Shown here one piece after another: positions 28,209 to 36,771 of a stretch of DNA of 64,000 nt. How positions within the stretch are numbered: position 1 is the first letter of the stretch; the number at the start of each line of letters is the position of its first letter. The position numbers were made by a program, and so were the translations under genes. This stretch comes from DATMER01 sp963741305 (GTDB lineage Bacteria; Acidobacteriota; Thermoanaerobaculia; Multivoradales; UBA5704): positions 1,550,001-1,614,000 of the forward strand of contig CAVUHL010000003.1 of NCBI GenBank assembly GCA_963741305.1, in the 5' to 3' direction. The notes beneath the pieces were generated by a model. It ran no database searches, was not told the origin of the DNA, and saw only the letters and a program-made list of their open reading frames with translations.

Positions 28209-28281
28209 GCAGAAGCAAGTCTCCCCCTCTCCCGGGGAGGGTGTGCTCGGGGGACCGGGAGAGGGGGCCGGGGGGTGAGGG
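28132..28281. repeat. Palindromic GC-rich element at convergent gene ends
   Basis: CCCTCACCCCCGACCCCTCTCCC (28132-28154) is answered by GGGAGAGGGGGCCGGGGGGTGAGGG at 28257-28281, with an inner smaller stem between. It spans the end of the cytochrome gene and meets the convergent PBP gene. A related GGGGGAGAGGG element is at 31364-31412. It may act as a bidirectional terminator. Confidence 0.6.
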
Positions 28282-28282
28282 C

Positions 28283-30859
28283 TCAGGGAGGCGGCGTCGC
28301 TTCCGCTTCCGGAGCCGGGCTCTCCTCCAGCGGGCTCTCCTGCGGGCCGGGATCGATCGTAGTACCAGGAGTGGCCTCTGCCGCCGCCGGGGGTGCCTCG
28401 GGCTCCGGCTTCTTGCCCGGCATGTTCTCCCCCTCCTTGGGGATGTAGAACGCCTTCTGCTGATACCAGGGGAGGCTGGTGATCGTCGACCACTGGCTGC
28501 TGTACTCGCGGGCCGGCTCGGTGCCGGCCACGAACGCCTCCTGGAAGTTGCGGCCGCCGCTCGACGCGAGCAGTCCGCTGTAGTACTCGACGTTCTTCAC
28601 GAGCACGCCCGGTGGCACCGGGAACTCCTCGCCCTTCTTCAGCCAGCCGGCCTTCAGGCCCTCTTCGGCAATCGTCCGCCAGATAGGCAGAGCGGCGACC
28701 GCGCCGCTCATGCCGCCGCCGAGGGAGCGCTTCTGGTCATAGCCGATCCAGGTCAGGATCGTGTAGCGCGGCGTATAGCCCACGAACCAGGCGTCGGAGA
28801 AGTCGTCCGTGGTGCCGGTCTTGCCCGCGATGTCGATCGGCAGGTCGTGGATGTCATAGGCCGTGCCGTGGTCGATGACCCCCTCCATCATGTGGGTCAG
28901 CACATAGGCGGTCGCCGGGGTAGTGGAGCTGTAGGTGGCGGGGAAGCGCTGCTCCAGCACCTGGCCGTCCGACCCGGTGATCCGCTCCATCAGTTTGGGC
29001 TCCATGTAGACCCCCTGGTTGGCGATCGTGGCGTAGGCCGCGGCAAGCTCCATGGGGATCAGGTCGGCCGCACCCAGCGAGATGCTGGGATAGTTCGGCA
29101 GCTTGGTGCGGATGCCGCAGCGCTGGGCGAAATCGATCACCTTCCGGCCGCCGACGAGGTCCCAGAGCTTCACCGCGGGCACGTTGATCGACTGCTCCAG
29201 CGCGCGGCGCAGGGTCACGATGCCCGAATGCTTCTTGTAATAGTTCTCGGGCCGGTAGCTCATCCGGCCGTCGCCCCCGCGGAAATAGGTGGGAGCGTCG
29301 AGCAGGGTATCGGACGGTGTCCACCCGGCCTCCAGAGCGGCGCCGTAGACCAGCGGCTTGAAGGCCGAGCCCACCTGCCGCCGCGCCTGGGTGATGCGGT
29401 TGAACTTGTTGCGGTCGAAGTCCCAGCCACCGACCATGGCGCGCACGGCGCCGGTGCGGTGCTCGATGACCACGGCCGCGGCCTCCATCCGGGGCTCCTG
29501 CTCCAGGAACAGCTTGAGCTCCGGCGCCTTCTCCGTTTCCGCAGCTTTCGCGTCCTTTGCCTCGTCCTTTTTCTTGCCCTTCACCTCGGGATAATCCAGT
29601 CGGAACCAGGCCACGTCCCCCCGCTTCAGGAGGCTGCCCGGCGTGCTCCGCCGTGTCCAGGTGATGCCCTTGGCATCGAGGGTGTAGGTATCCTTGTCAA
29701 TCTTGACCCGCGCCGTGGCCCCGGCGGACTCCAGCACGACGCCCTGGTACCAGCGCCCGGGCACCGGCTTGCCCCCGCTCCAGGTCGGCAGCTCCTGGCT
29801 GTCCACGTCGCGGGCTTCGAGGTGGGCGATGGGGCCGCGCCAGCCGCGGCGGTGGTCGAGCCGCAGCAGGCCGGAGCGGACGGCTTTCTCCGTCGCCTCC
29901 TGGATCTGGCGGTCGAGCGTCGTCCGCACCTGCATGCCGCCTTCGTAGAGGGCAGTGGCGCCGTACTTCCCCTCCAGGTACTTGCGCACGTCCTCGGAGA
30001 AGTAGGGGGCGAACATCTTCTCGGCCTGCTGGGTGGCGACCAGGAGCGGCTGTGCCACGGCATCGTCGTGCTGCTTCCGGTTGATGTAGCCCTCGTCCAG
30101 CATGCGGCGCAGCACGCGGTTGCGGTTCTTCGTCACCTGCTCCGGCATGCGGTACGGGCTGTAGCGGCTCGGCGCCGGGATGATCCCGACCAGGGTGGCC
30201 GCCTCGGCGAGCGTGAGCTTGGCCGCGGGCTTGCCGAAGTAATAGCGCGAAGCCGCCTCCACTCCGTAGTTGCCATGGCCGAGGTTGACCAGGTTCAGGT
30301 AGAGCGTTAGGAGCTGCGGCTTGCTGTAATTCTTCTCCAGCTCGACGGCGAGGAAGGCCTCCTCGACCTTGCGGCGCCAGGTGCGCTCCCGGCTGAGGAA
30401 CAGGGTGCGGGAGAGCTGCATGGTGATCGTCGAGGCGCCCTCGACCACCTTGCCGGCGCGCAGGTCGGCCAGGCCGGCGCGGGCGATGCCGAGGGCGTCG
30501 ATGCCGCCATGGTGGAAGAAGTTGGAATCCTCGGAGGCGAGCACCGCCTGCTGCAGCATGGCCGGGATCTGCTCCGCCTTCAGCATGACCCGGCGCTCGC
30601 GGGCGAAGGTGGCGAAGATGCTGCCGTCGCGGGCGTAGAGCTGGGTGACGAGGCTCGGCGTGTAATCCGCCAGGGCATCCACCCGGGGCATATGGATGGC
30701 GGCGGCCACGGCCACCCCGGTCAGGGCCCCCACGAGAAGGGCGACCAGCAGGGGGAGGATCCAACGGATCATCCGGCGGGAGCTGCGCGGCCCGCGGGAC
30801 GGGGGGACCACGGGGGGAGTCCTCTCAGGAGGAGCTTCGGTCAGCGGGTCATATCTCAC
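28283..30859 (-). CDS. mrcA: Penicillin-binding protein 1A-type peptidoglycan synthase
   Basis: The protein of about 858 aa has a basic N-terminal tail and one membrane anchor (WILPLLVALLVGALTGVAVA). The GT51 glycosyltransferase domain has EDSNFFHHGGID, STITMQLSR and NLGHGNYGVEAASRYYFGK. The transpeptidase domain has SxxK (GSAFKPLVYG), SxN (SINVPAV) and KTGTT motifs. It builds and cross-links peptidoglycan. The Pro/Ala/Glu-rich tail is disordered. The start is GTG 30859, just after a GATAAT -10 on the minus strand (30871-30866), so the mRNA looks leaderless. A longer frame to 30934 would overlap the divergent gene. Confidence 0.93.
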   Translation of the reverse strand: MRYDPLTEAPPERTPPVVPPSRGPRSSRRMIRWILPLLVALLVGALTGVAVAAAIHMPRVDALADYTPSLVTQLYARDGSIFATFARERRVMLKAEQIPAMLQQAVLASEDSNFFHHGGIDALGIARAGLADLRAGKVVEGASTITMQLSRTLFLSRERTWRRKVEEAFLAVELEKNYSKPQLLTLYLNLVNLGHGNYGVEAASRYYFGKPAAKLTLAEAATLVGIIPAPSRYSPYRMPEQVTKNRNRVLRRMLDEGYINRKQHDDAVAQPLLVATQQAEKMFAPYFSEDVRKYLEGKYGATALYEGGMQVRTTLDRQIQEATEKAVRSGLLRLDHRRGWRGPIAHLEARDVDSQELPTWSGGKPVPGRWYQGVVLESAGATARVKIDKDTYTLDAKGITWTRRSTPGSLLKRGDVAWFRLDYPEVKGKKKDEAKDAKAAETEKAPELKLFLEQEPRMEAAAVVIEHRTGAVRAMVGGWDFDRNKFNRITQARRQVGSAFKPLVYGAALEAGWTPSDTLLDAPTYFRGGDGRMSYRPENYYKKHSGIVTLRRALEQSINVPAVKLWDLVGGRKVIDFAQRCGIRTKLPNYPSISLGAADLIPMELAAAYATIANQGVYMEPKLMERITGSDGQVLEQRFPATYSSTTPATAYVLTHMMEGVIDHGTAYDIHDLPIDIAGKTGTTDDFSDAWFVGYTPRYTILTWIGYDQKRSLGGGMSGAVAALPIWRTIAEEGLKAGWLKKGEEFPVPPGVLVKNVEYYSGLLASSGGRNFQEAFVAGTEPAREYSSQWSTITSLPWYQQKAFYIPKEGENMPGKKPEPEAPPAAAEATPGTTIDPGPQESPLEESPAPEAEATPPP

Positions 30860-30865
30860 GCGTCC

Positions 30866-30871
30866 ATTATC
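30866..30871 (-). promoter_or_regulatory. -10 box of the leaderless PBP1A gene
   Basis: GATAAT on the minus strand is followed by six bases and then the GTG start codon at 30859. No Shine-Dalgarno is visible in the remaining leader. Confidence 0.5.
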
Positions 30872-30924
30872 CCCTAATACTCCCCCAATACGGCCCGGTT
30901 CGTGGTAGAAACACGGGATCGGCC

Positions 30925-31362
30925 ATGCAACCACCGACCCCTCCCTCGCCCCCCTCGACCCCGGTATCCCCCTTCAATCCGGGACGGCCCCCTTCCGTGG
31001 GCGGCTCCTCGCGCCGGCCGCTGCTGATCGGCTGCGGCGCCATCCTCCTGCTCCTGGGCATCGCGGCGGTAATCCTGGTGGCCAAGCAGGCGGAGTTCGT
31101 GGGCTGGATCTTCCAGAAGCTGGAGGCGCAGATCCTTGCCAAGCTCCCGGAGGACATAACCCCCGAGGAGCGCCAGCGTCTAGACCAGGCCTTCGATTCC
31201 GCGGCCACGGCCATCGGCTCCGGCGCGGCCGACCCGGCCAAGGCGGAGCAGCTCAACTCCGTGCTCCTGGACCTCGCCCAGGGAGGCCGGCAGATCACCC
31301 GCGAAGAAGTCCTCAAGCTGACCACCGCCCTGGAGGAGATAGCAGGGAAGAAACCGGGTTGA
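30925..31362 (+). CDS. Single-pass membrane protein of unknown function
   Basis: The 145-aa protein has a Pro/Ser-rich cytosolic N terminus (~35 residues), one transmembrane helix (LLIGCGAILLLLGIAAVILVA), and a helical C-terminal domain with two predicted amphipathic helices (residues ~60-140). No known family was recognised. It lies between divergent PBP1A and uvrB. Confidence 0.7.
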   Translation: MQPPTPPSPPSTPVSPFNPGRPPSVGGSSRRPLLIGCGAILLLLGIAAVILVAKQAEFVGWIFQKLEAQILAKLPEDITPEERQRLDQAFDSAATAIGSGAADPAKAEQLNSVLLDLAQGGRQITREEVLKLTTALEEIAGKKPG

Positions 31363-31363
31363 T

Positions 31364-31412
31364 CCCGTTCCCCCTCTCCCTGGCCCTCTCCCCCGTGCCG
31401 GGGGAGAGGGAA
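31364..31412. repeat. CCCTCTCCC/GGGAGAGGG palindromic element
   Basis: Short GC-rich inverted words (TCCCTGGCCCTCTCCCCC and GGGGGAGAGGG) lie between the small membrane-protein gene and uvrB and resemble the element at 28132-28281. It may act as a terminator for the upstream gene. Confidence 0.5.
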
Positions 31413-31453
31413 GCCGGAACATTCCTCTGCGGGCTCGCGTTTAGAATCAGGCA

Positions 31454-33445
31454 ATGGCCGATTTTGAGATCATTTCCCGCTTCACGCCTCAGGGGGACCA
31501 GCCCGAGGCCATCCAGCAACTCCTCGAGGGAATCCAGCGGGGTGACAAGGAGCAGGTGCTCCTCGGCGTCACCGGCTCGGGCAAGACCTTCACGATCGCC
31601 AAGCTCATCGAGTCGATCAACCGCCCGACCCTGATCCTTTCCCACAACAAGATCCTGGCCGCGCAGCTCTTCCAGGAGTTCCGCAGCTTCTTCCCGCACA
31701 ACGCGGTCGAGTACTTCGTCTCCTACTACGACTACTACCAGCCCGAGGCGTACCTGCCCTCTACGGACACATACATCGAGAAAGAGACGAGCATCAACGA
31801 AGAGATCGACCGCCTCCGGCTGCGGGCGACCAAGTCCCTGTTCGAGCGGCGGGACGTGATCATCGTCGCCTCCGTCTCCTGCATCTATGGCCTGGGCTCG
31901 CCGGAAGCCTTCTTCGGCATGCTCCAGTTCTTCAGCAAGGGGGATGTCGAGGGCATGGACAGGCCCTTGAAGCGGCTGGTGGACATGCAGTACCCGCGCA
32001 CCCAGCTCGACCTGTATCCGGGCAGCTTCCGGGTGCGCGGCGACGTGCTGGAGATCTTCCCCGCCTACGAAGAGCTGGGCATCCGGGTCGAGTACTTTGG
32101 CGACGAGATCGAGCGCATCAGCCGTTTCGACGTGCTGCGCGGCGAGGCCGTGCAGGAGATCGACAAGATCGCGGTCTACCCCCGCACGCACTACGTAACC
32201 CCCAAGGACAAGCTGGAGCGCGCCATCGACGGGATCAAGACCGAGCTCGTCGAGCGGCTGGCGGAGCTGGAGGCCGAGGGCAAGCTGCTGGAGCGCCAGC
32301 GGCTGGAACAGCGCACGCGCTTCGATCTGGAGATGCTCCAGGAGATCGGCTACTGCCACGGCATCGAGAACTACTCGCGCCATCTCTCCGGCCGCTCCGC
32401 CGGAGAGCCGCCGCCGACCCTGTTCGACTACTTCCCTGACGACTTCCTGCTCGTGCTCGACGAGAGCCACCAGACGGTCCCGCAGGTCCGCGGCATGTAC
32501 CACGGCGACCGCTCGCGCAAGGAGACGTTGGTGAGCTTCGGCTTCCGCCTCCCCTCGGCGCTGGACAACCGGCCGCTCACCTTCCCGGAGTTCGACGAGC
32601 GGATTGGCCAGCGCATCTACGTTTCGGCGACGCCCGCCCCCTGGGAGCTGGAGCGCACCGGCGGGGTAGTGGTGGAGCAGGTCATCCGTCCCACGGGCCT
32701 GATCGACCCGGTGATCGAGATCCGTCCGGCCCAGGGGCAGGTGGACGACCTGATCGGCGAGGTGCGCAAGATCGTCGACCGCAAGGAGCGGGTCCTGGTC
32801 ACCACCCTGACCAAGCGCATGGCCGAAGAGCTGACCCAGTACCTGAGCGAGCTCGGGATCAAGGTGCGCTACATGCACAGCGACGTCGAGACGCTGGAGC
32901 GCGTCGAGATCGTGACCGGCCTGCGCCGCGGCGACTTCGACGTCCTGGTGGGGATCAACCTCCTGCGCGAGGGGCTCGATCTGCCCGAAGTCTCGCTGGT
33001 GGCCATCCTGGACGCGGACAAGGAAGGCTTCCTGCGCAGCACCACGTCATTGATCCAGACTGCGGGCCGTGCCGCGCGCAACCTGAACGGCCGGGCGATC
33101 TTCTATGCCGACCGCATGACCGACTCGATGAAGCGGACGCTGGAAGAGACCGAGCGCCGCCGCCGCAAGCAGACGGAGTACAACCAGGAGCACGGCATCG
33201 AGCCGCAGTCGATCCTCAAGGACATCCACAACCCGCTCGTCCAGATGAGCAACCTGGACCTCTACTCGGCCGGCCCCGCGCGCCTCTCCTCGGCGCCCGA
33301 CGGCATGGACATCCCCCTCGCCGAGCGCATCTCCCGCCTGGAAAAGGACATGCGCGCCGCCGCCAAGCGCCTGGAGTTCGAGGAAGCCGCGGCGCTCCGC
33401 GATCAGCTCAAGGAGCTGCGCGAGCTGCAGATCTACGCGGGTTGA
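31454..33445 (+). CDS. uvrB: Excinuclease ABC subunit B
   Basis: The 663-aa protein matches UvrB throughout: N-terminal FTPQGDQPEAIQQL, Walker A GVTGSGKTFTIAK, beta-hairpin region YYDYYQPEAYLPSTDTYIEK, DESHQTVPQ, LLREGLDLPEVSLV, QTAGRAARN, and a C-terminal UVR motif (FEEAAALRDQLKELR). It recognises DNA damage with UvrA and loads UvrC. TAGAAT (31442-31447) lies six bases before the ATG with no ribosome site, so the transcript appears leaderless. The last 25 bp reappear at 35722-35746, flanking an inserted segment. Confidence 0.98.
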   Translation: MADFEIISRFTPQGDQPEAIQQLLEGIQRGDKEQVLLGVTGSGKTFTIAKLIESINRPTLILSHNKILAAQLFQEFRSFFPHNAVEYFVSYYDYYQPEAYLPSTDTYIEKETSINEEIDRLRLRATKSLFERRDVIIVASVSCIYGLGSPEAFFGMLQFFSKGDVEGMDRPLKRLVDMQYPRTQLDLYPGSFRVRGDVLEIFPAYEELGIRVEYFGDEIERISRFDVLRGEAVQEIDKIAVYPRTHYVTPKDKLERAIDGIKTELVERLAELEAEGKLLERQRLEQRTRFDLEMLQEIGYCHGIENYSRHLSGRSAGEPPPTLFDYFPDDFLLVLDESHQTVPQVRGMYHGDRSRKETLVSFGFRLPSALDNRPLTFPEFDERIGQRIYVSATPAPWELERTGGVVVEQVIRPTGLIDPVIEIRPAQGQVDDLIGEVRKIVDRKERVLVTTLTKRMAEELTQYLSELGIKVRYMHSDVETLERVEIVTGLRRGDFDVLVGINLLREGLDLPEVSLVAILDADKEGFLRSTTSLIQTAGRAARNLNGRAIFYADRMTDSMKRTLEETERRRRKQTEYNQEHGIEPQSILKDIHNPLVQMSNLDLYSAGPARLSSAPDGMDIPLAERISRLEKDMRAAAKRLEFEEAAALRDQLKELRELQIYAG

Positions 33446-33446
33446 G
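33422..33446 (+). repeat. Left copy of 25-bp uvrB-end direct repeat
   Basis: GAGCTGCAGATCTACGCGGG... forms the last codons and stop of uvrB. It is repeated at 35722-35746 with one mismatch (24 of 25 identical). Confidence 0.9.
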
Positions 33447-33482
33447 CGGGAGTTTTCGTCATCCGATCCGCAGCCGTTTTAC

Positions 33483-34496
33483 CTATAGCGGCCAAAAGCG
33501 CGCCTGCGCGAGTGCCCAGTTTCCGGTGTTCGGCCGCTCAGAGACCACCGTGAAGAAGACATAGGCCCAGCCGTTGGAATCGACATAGAGGGTTGAATCC
33601 GAATTCTTGGCAAGACCCGGATTGTGATTTTGTGGCCAACCTGTAGTCGACGAATTGATCACATAGATAACCTGCCACGTCCCTAGAAGAGAGTTGGGAG
33701 TCGCTGCCTTCAAGACACGCGTTTCTCCGTCGTAGATACCATTGTGGTCGGTATTTTTGATCACCGCGTACCAGTACTGGTTGACAGGGTTGTAGGCTAT
33801 GTCAGGACCCTGACCGTCTGCATTGCGACCTGCGTAGTCGAGCTGCGTCGCAGTTCCTGGCAGTGGCGAGAAGGACACTCCCCCGGTTCCCTCCGCCAAT
33901 CGAAGGATGGGTGTAAGTGTTGAGTCAAGATATACATGCTCGATCACCGCGGTGCCAGGTTTGTATGCAACCCCGCTCATTCCCGCACCATACCCAGTTG
34001 TTGTCGAGCCCGTAGACGGCACGATGATGGGATTGGAATATGCCTGCCAGATGATTCCATCCTTTGAGTAGGCCACCCCAATAGCTCCATTCGATCCCAC
34101 CCCACCTGCGACTCGAGAGGACGAGTAAAACATGGCGTAAATGAACGACTTGCCCGCATAGGAGAAGGCGCCCTTGAGCACCGAGGGATCACAAGTACCC
34201 CGTACTGTCCAAGGAGATTGTGCTGTCCCGAAGACCTTCACCGGAGCAGACCAGCCGCCAATCCCGATCGTGCCGGTTTTAGTTGCATACCAGATCTCTT
34301 CGCCGCTGTTTCCCTGACTGCACCACCAAAGCCGATGGACTCCGCCGGAAAACAGGTGCGCCGGCATTCCGTCATACTTACCCACACGGTCAGCAATAAT
34401 CCCGTTGTAAATCAATGTCTGCGCAGTAAGCGCTTGGCATATGCCGAAGAGGACAGCTACCGAGAAATAAAATGCAGATGATCTTTGTCTTGTCAT
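33483..34496 (-). CDS. Secreted beta-propeller protein, glycoside hydrolase family 43-like
   Basis: The 337-aa protein starts with a signal peptide (SVAVLFGICQALTAQ). The mature part resembles five-bladed GH43/32-type propellers, with repeated aromatic-rich strands such as DGMPAHLFSGGVHRLWW, RGTCDPSVLKGAFSYAGKSF and QGPDIAYNPVNQYWYAVIKN. The catalytic acids cannot be assigned with certainty. Base composition is lower in GC than in uvrB. It sits in the segment between two uvrB 3' ends, which fits recent acquisition. It could equally be a non-catalytic binding protein. Confidence 0.65.
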   Translation of the reverse strand: MTRQRSSAFYFSVAVLFGICQALTAQTLIYNGIIADRVGKYDGMPAHLFSGGVHRLWWCSQGNSGEEIWYATKTGTIGIGGWSAPVKVFGTAQSPWTVRGTCDPSVLKGAFSYAGKSFIYAMFYSSSRVAGGVGSNGAIGVAYSKDGIIWQAYSNPIIVPSTGSTTTGYGAGMSGVAYKPGTAVIEHVYLDSTLTPILRLAEGTGGVSFSPLPGTATQLDYAGRNADGQGPDIAYNPVNQYWYAVIKNTDHNGIYDGETRVLKAATPNSLLGTWQVIYVINSSTTGWPQNHNPGLAKNSDSTLYVDSNGWAYVFFTVVSERPNTGNWALAQARFWPL

Positions 34497-34830
34497 TCTC
34501 TTCCTCCAATCTTACAGGCCCTCAAAGCGGAGGCACAGCTTGAGGCGCGAGGCCTGCTCTAATATTACGGAGTTCTCTTAGGTGCGTCAACGCGCTGGGC
34601 GCCGAAGGGGGAAGCGGCCCTGGCTGGCCGGCTTCAATGTCCGACATCCTGCGCAAGCTGATCCGGTGCCACGAGGAGAAAGACCACCCGAAAGACATGA
34701 AGAACCGGGCCGTGGTCTCCTTTCCGGAGATCGGGTAAGCTTGCCAGGCCATTGGGCGGCTAGTCATCCTTCGAGGCTCGCAAGATCGAGCTCAGATGAT
34801 GCCGCGGGTTCTCTCCCTATAATCAACCAC
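34497..34830. other. Intergenic segment with a -10 promoter; no secure gene
   Basis: The segment holds a 33-codon open frame at 34638-34739 (MSDILRKLIRC...) that could be a gene remnant but has no ribosome site and no known match. TATAAT at 34818-34823 lies seven bases before the methyltransferase GTG and is the likely -10 of a leaderless transcript. Confidence 0.55.
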
Positions 34831-35715
34831 GTGCTGCCCATCCAAGAACAGATCGCGCAAGGAAGGCTTGCCTGCCCGGTGACCCGGCAGAGGCTTCTCG
34901 CAACCGCAGAAGGGCTCGTCACTTCTGACGGCGAGCGGACCTACCCCGTCCGGGGCGGCGTGCCGATCCTCGTCGCCGACCCCGCCCGGCAGGCCACATA
35001 TCGACAAGAGGCTTCCGGGCAGATGTATGAGGAGTACCTTGCGCGACGGCCGGCTCGGGTGAAGCAGGCTCTCGGTCGCCTTGTCCGCCCTGGCAACGAC
35101 TACCGTTCCGCCGCCGCCGAGAAGGCTTTCCTGGCAGTCACGGCAGCACAGCCGCCGGACAGTCTGTGCCTGTCCATCGGAGGAGGACCGACCCGGCCGC
35201 ACCCGAGCCTGACCAACCTCAACATCGATCTGTTCCCGAACGTGGACGTGGTGGGGGACACCTATAGCCTTCCCTATGCGGACGACGCCGTCGACACCAT
35301 CCACTGCGAAGCCGTGCTCGAGCACTTGGCCGAGCCGGCCCGGGCAGTCCAGGAGATGCGCCGCGTTCTCCGCCCTGGAGGGCTCGGGTATTTCGTCACA
35401 CCTTTCCTCCAAGCGTACCACGCCTATCCGAACCACTATCAGAACTACACCCTCGAAGGGCACAACCATCTCCTCCGCAGCAACGGCTTCCGGGTTCTCG
35501 ATGCCGGGACCTGCGTAGGTCCGACGTTCATGATCCTCGACCTCTTCTCTCTCTACCTTCGCAACGTCATCCCCTCGCAGTTCCTGGCGCGCGTGGCAGC
35601 CGCAACGACCCTGCTGTTGACGAAACCGCTGCGCCCCCTGGACAGGAGGATCAATCGGACTCCTCAGGCCAGCATCCTGGCATCGACGGTCTACGCTCTC
35701 GTCGAAAAAAGCTGA
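34831..35715 (+). CDS. SAM-dependent methyltransferase with N-terminal Trm112-like segment
   Basis: The 294-aa protein begins with a short Trm112-like zinc-ribbon-type part (LACPVTRQRLLATAEG...YPVRGGVPILV), here with only one Cys of the usual set. A class I methyltransferase core follows, with SIGGGPTRPHPSLTNLNID, VVGDTYSLPYADDAVDTI and HCEAVLEHL. The family is common in O-antigen and natural-product clusters. The target is unknown. The GTG start at 34831 follows a TATAAT -10, so the transcript is probably leaderless. It lies inside the uvrB-end-flanked insert. Confidence 0.75.
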   Translation: MLPIQEQIAQGRLACPVTRQRLLATAEGLVTSDGERTYPVRGGVPILVADPARQATYRQEASGQMYEEYLARRPARVKQALGRLVRPGNDYRSAAAEKAFLAVTAAQPPDSLCLSIGGGPTRPHPSLTNLNIDLFPNVDVVGDTYSLPYADDAVDTIHCEAVLEHLAEPARAVQEMRRVLRPGGLGYFVTPFLQAYHAYPNHYQNYTLEGHNHLLRSNGFRVLDAGTCVGPTFMILDLFSLYLRNVIPSQFLARVAAATTLLLTKPLRPLDRRINRTPQASILASTVYALVEKS

Positions 35716-35721
35716 GGGAGA

Positions 35722-35746
35722 GAGCTGCAGATCTATGCGGGTTGAG
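35722..35746 (+). repeat. Right copy of 25-bp uvrB-end direct repeat
   Basis: The uvrB 3' end, including the TGA, recurs here 2.3 kb downstream. The pair brackets the glycosidase-like and methyltransferase genes, as a duplication made during insertion at the uvrB stop would. Confidence 0.88.
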
Positions 35747-35884
35747 ACCTTTCCCTTCCATCTCACCTCGATTCCTATTGCCGCGCCGGCACGGCCTTCG
35801 GACTGTTGCCGGTAGCGGATGCCGTTGCGGCCAAGCTCTTTCATCTGACCGTCAAAGGCATCAGGGCTTCCCGAAGTCCGTCAG

Positions 35885-36470
35885 GGTGACCGCCAAGTGG
35901 TTTGCCGCCTCCTCGATCGAGCTCGCCGTCTCGGCGAAATCCATCGCCGCACGGAAATGGGTTTCGGGGAGTCGGCGAAAGCCATTGCCGAGTCGCCTCA
36001 AGGTTTTGGCGGCTTGCCGAAAGCCATTGACGTGTTCCCGCAAGCCATCGGCGACCGCCTATGAGGTTTGGAGCTGTGGCCATGAGTTTTGGAGACACGC
36101 CGAAGGTGTTCGGCGGCGTCCGATGGGTTGTAGCGGGACGCCAATGAGTTTTGGCGCGACGCCAATGCGTTGCGGAGAGACGCCGATAGGTTTCGGCGAG
36201 CGCCGATAGGTTTTGGAGACACGCCGATAGCTTTCAGGGAGCCGGCTATAGGTATCGGCGAGCCGGTAATGAGTTTTGCGAGCCGCCGATGGCTTATGGG
36301 AAGCTGCCGATAGGTTTGAGCCGAGCCGCCGATGAGTGTTGGCGGCTGCCAATAGGTTATGGCGAGCCGCCGATGGACTTGGCGAGTGGCCGATAGGTTT
36401 CGCGGAGCCGCCGATAGCTTGAGGCGAGCTGCCGATGCGCCAAGTCAGCCGCCGATGAGTTTTGGCGAGC
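35885..36470. repeat. Tandem array 2: degenerate 20-22-bp units, mostly 21 bp
   Basis: About 25-28 units with a core like GCCGATAGGTTTTGGCGAGCC fill the gap between the methyltransferase gene and the RiPP-like precursor gene. Units in the right half are clearest. Most are 21 bp, with some of 20 or 22, which breaks long reading frames. The first ~170 bp of this 763-bp gap (35716-35885) holds no gene. Confidence 0.82.
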
Positions 36471-36478
36471 GGCTTTGG

Positions 36479-36646
36479 CTAGCCGCAGCAGTTGGTCCCG
36501 TCGCTGAGATTGCAGGCGAAGCAGTTCGTAATGCATGCGGTGGCGCACACGGTCTTTGCTGTCGCCCCTCCAACAACTGGGCGAAGATCTGACAGAGCGC
36601 ACAAGGTTTCGCGGTGGAGAGTCAGCTTCTTGATCTTTTTCTTCAT
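36479..36646 (-). CDS. Putative lanthipeptide-like RiPP precursor peptide
   Basis: This 55-codon gene has an excellent ribosome site (AAGGAGG at 36658-36652, five bases before ATG 36646). The encoded leader MKKKIKKLTLHRETLCAL has the class I lanthipeptide-type KKLTLxxETL box. A VVGG double-glycine-type cleavage site follows. The ~28-residue core is rich in Thr/Ser and Cys (six Cys, including VCATACITNCFAC and a C-C-G end), which suits dehydration and thioether rings. No LanB, LanC, transporter or protease gene is in the window, so a modifying enzyme must act in trans or be missing. An orphan precursor is the most likely reading; a small Cys-rich protein of other function is possible. Confidence 0.75.
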   Translation of the reverse strand: MKKKIKKLTLHRETLCALSDLRPVVGGATAKTVCATACITNCFACNLSDGTNCCG

Positions 36647-36771
36647 CTCGGCCTCCTTGAGTCGGCGCTCGCCTCATGGCCAGCAGAATTTAGATATTAG
36701 CATGAGTGAAATTATTCCGAGCCATCGAGGAAGGCTGCGCGGTGAGCGAGGGACGTACCCTTCCCGCTTTC

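Noticed and set aside
35885..36470. Array 2 considered as a CRISPR array
   Set aside because: No conserved repeat alternates with unique spacers, the period is too short, and no cas genes are present.
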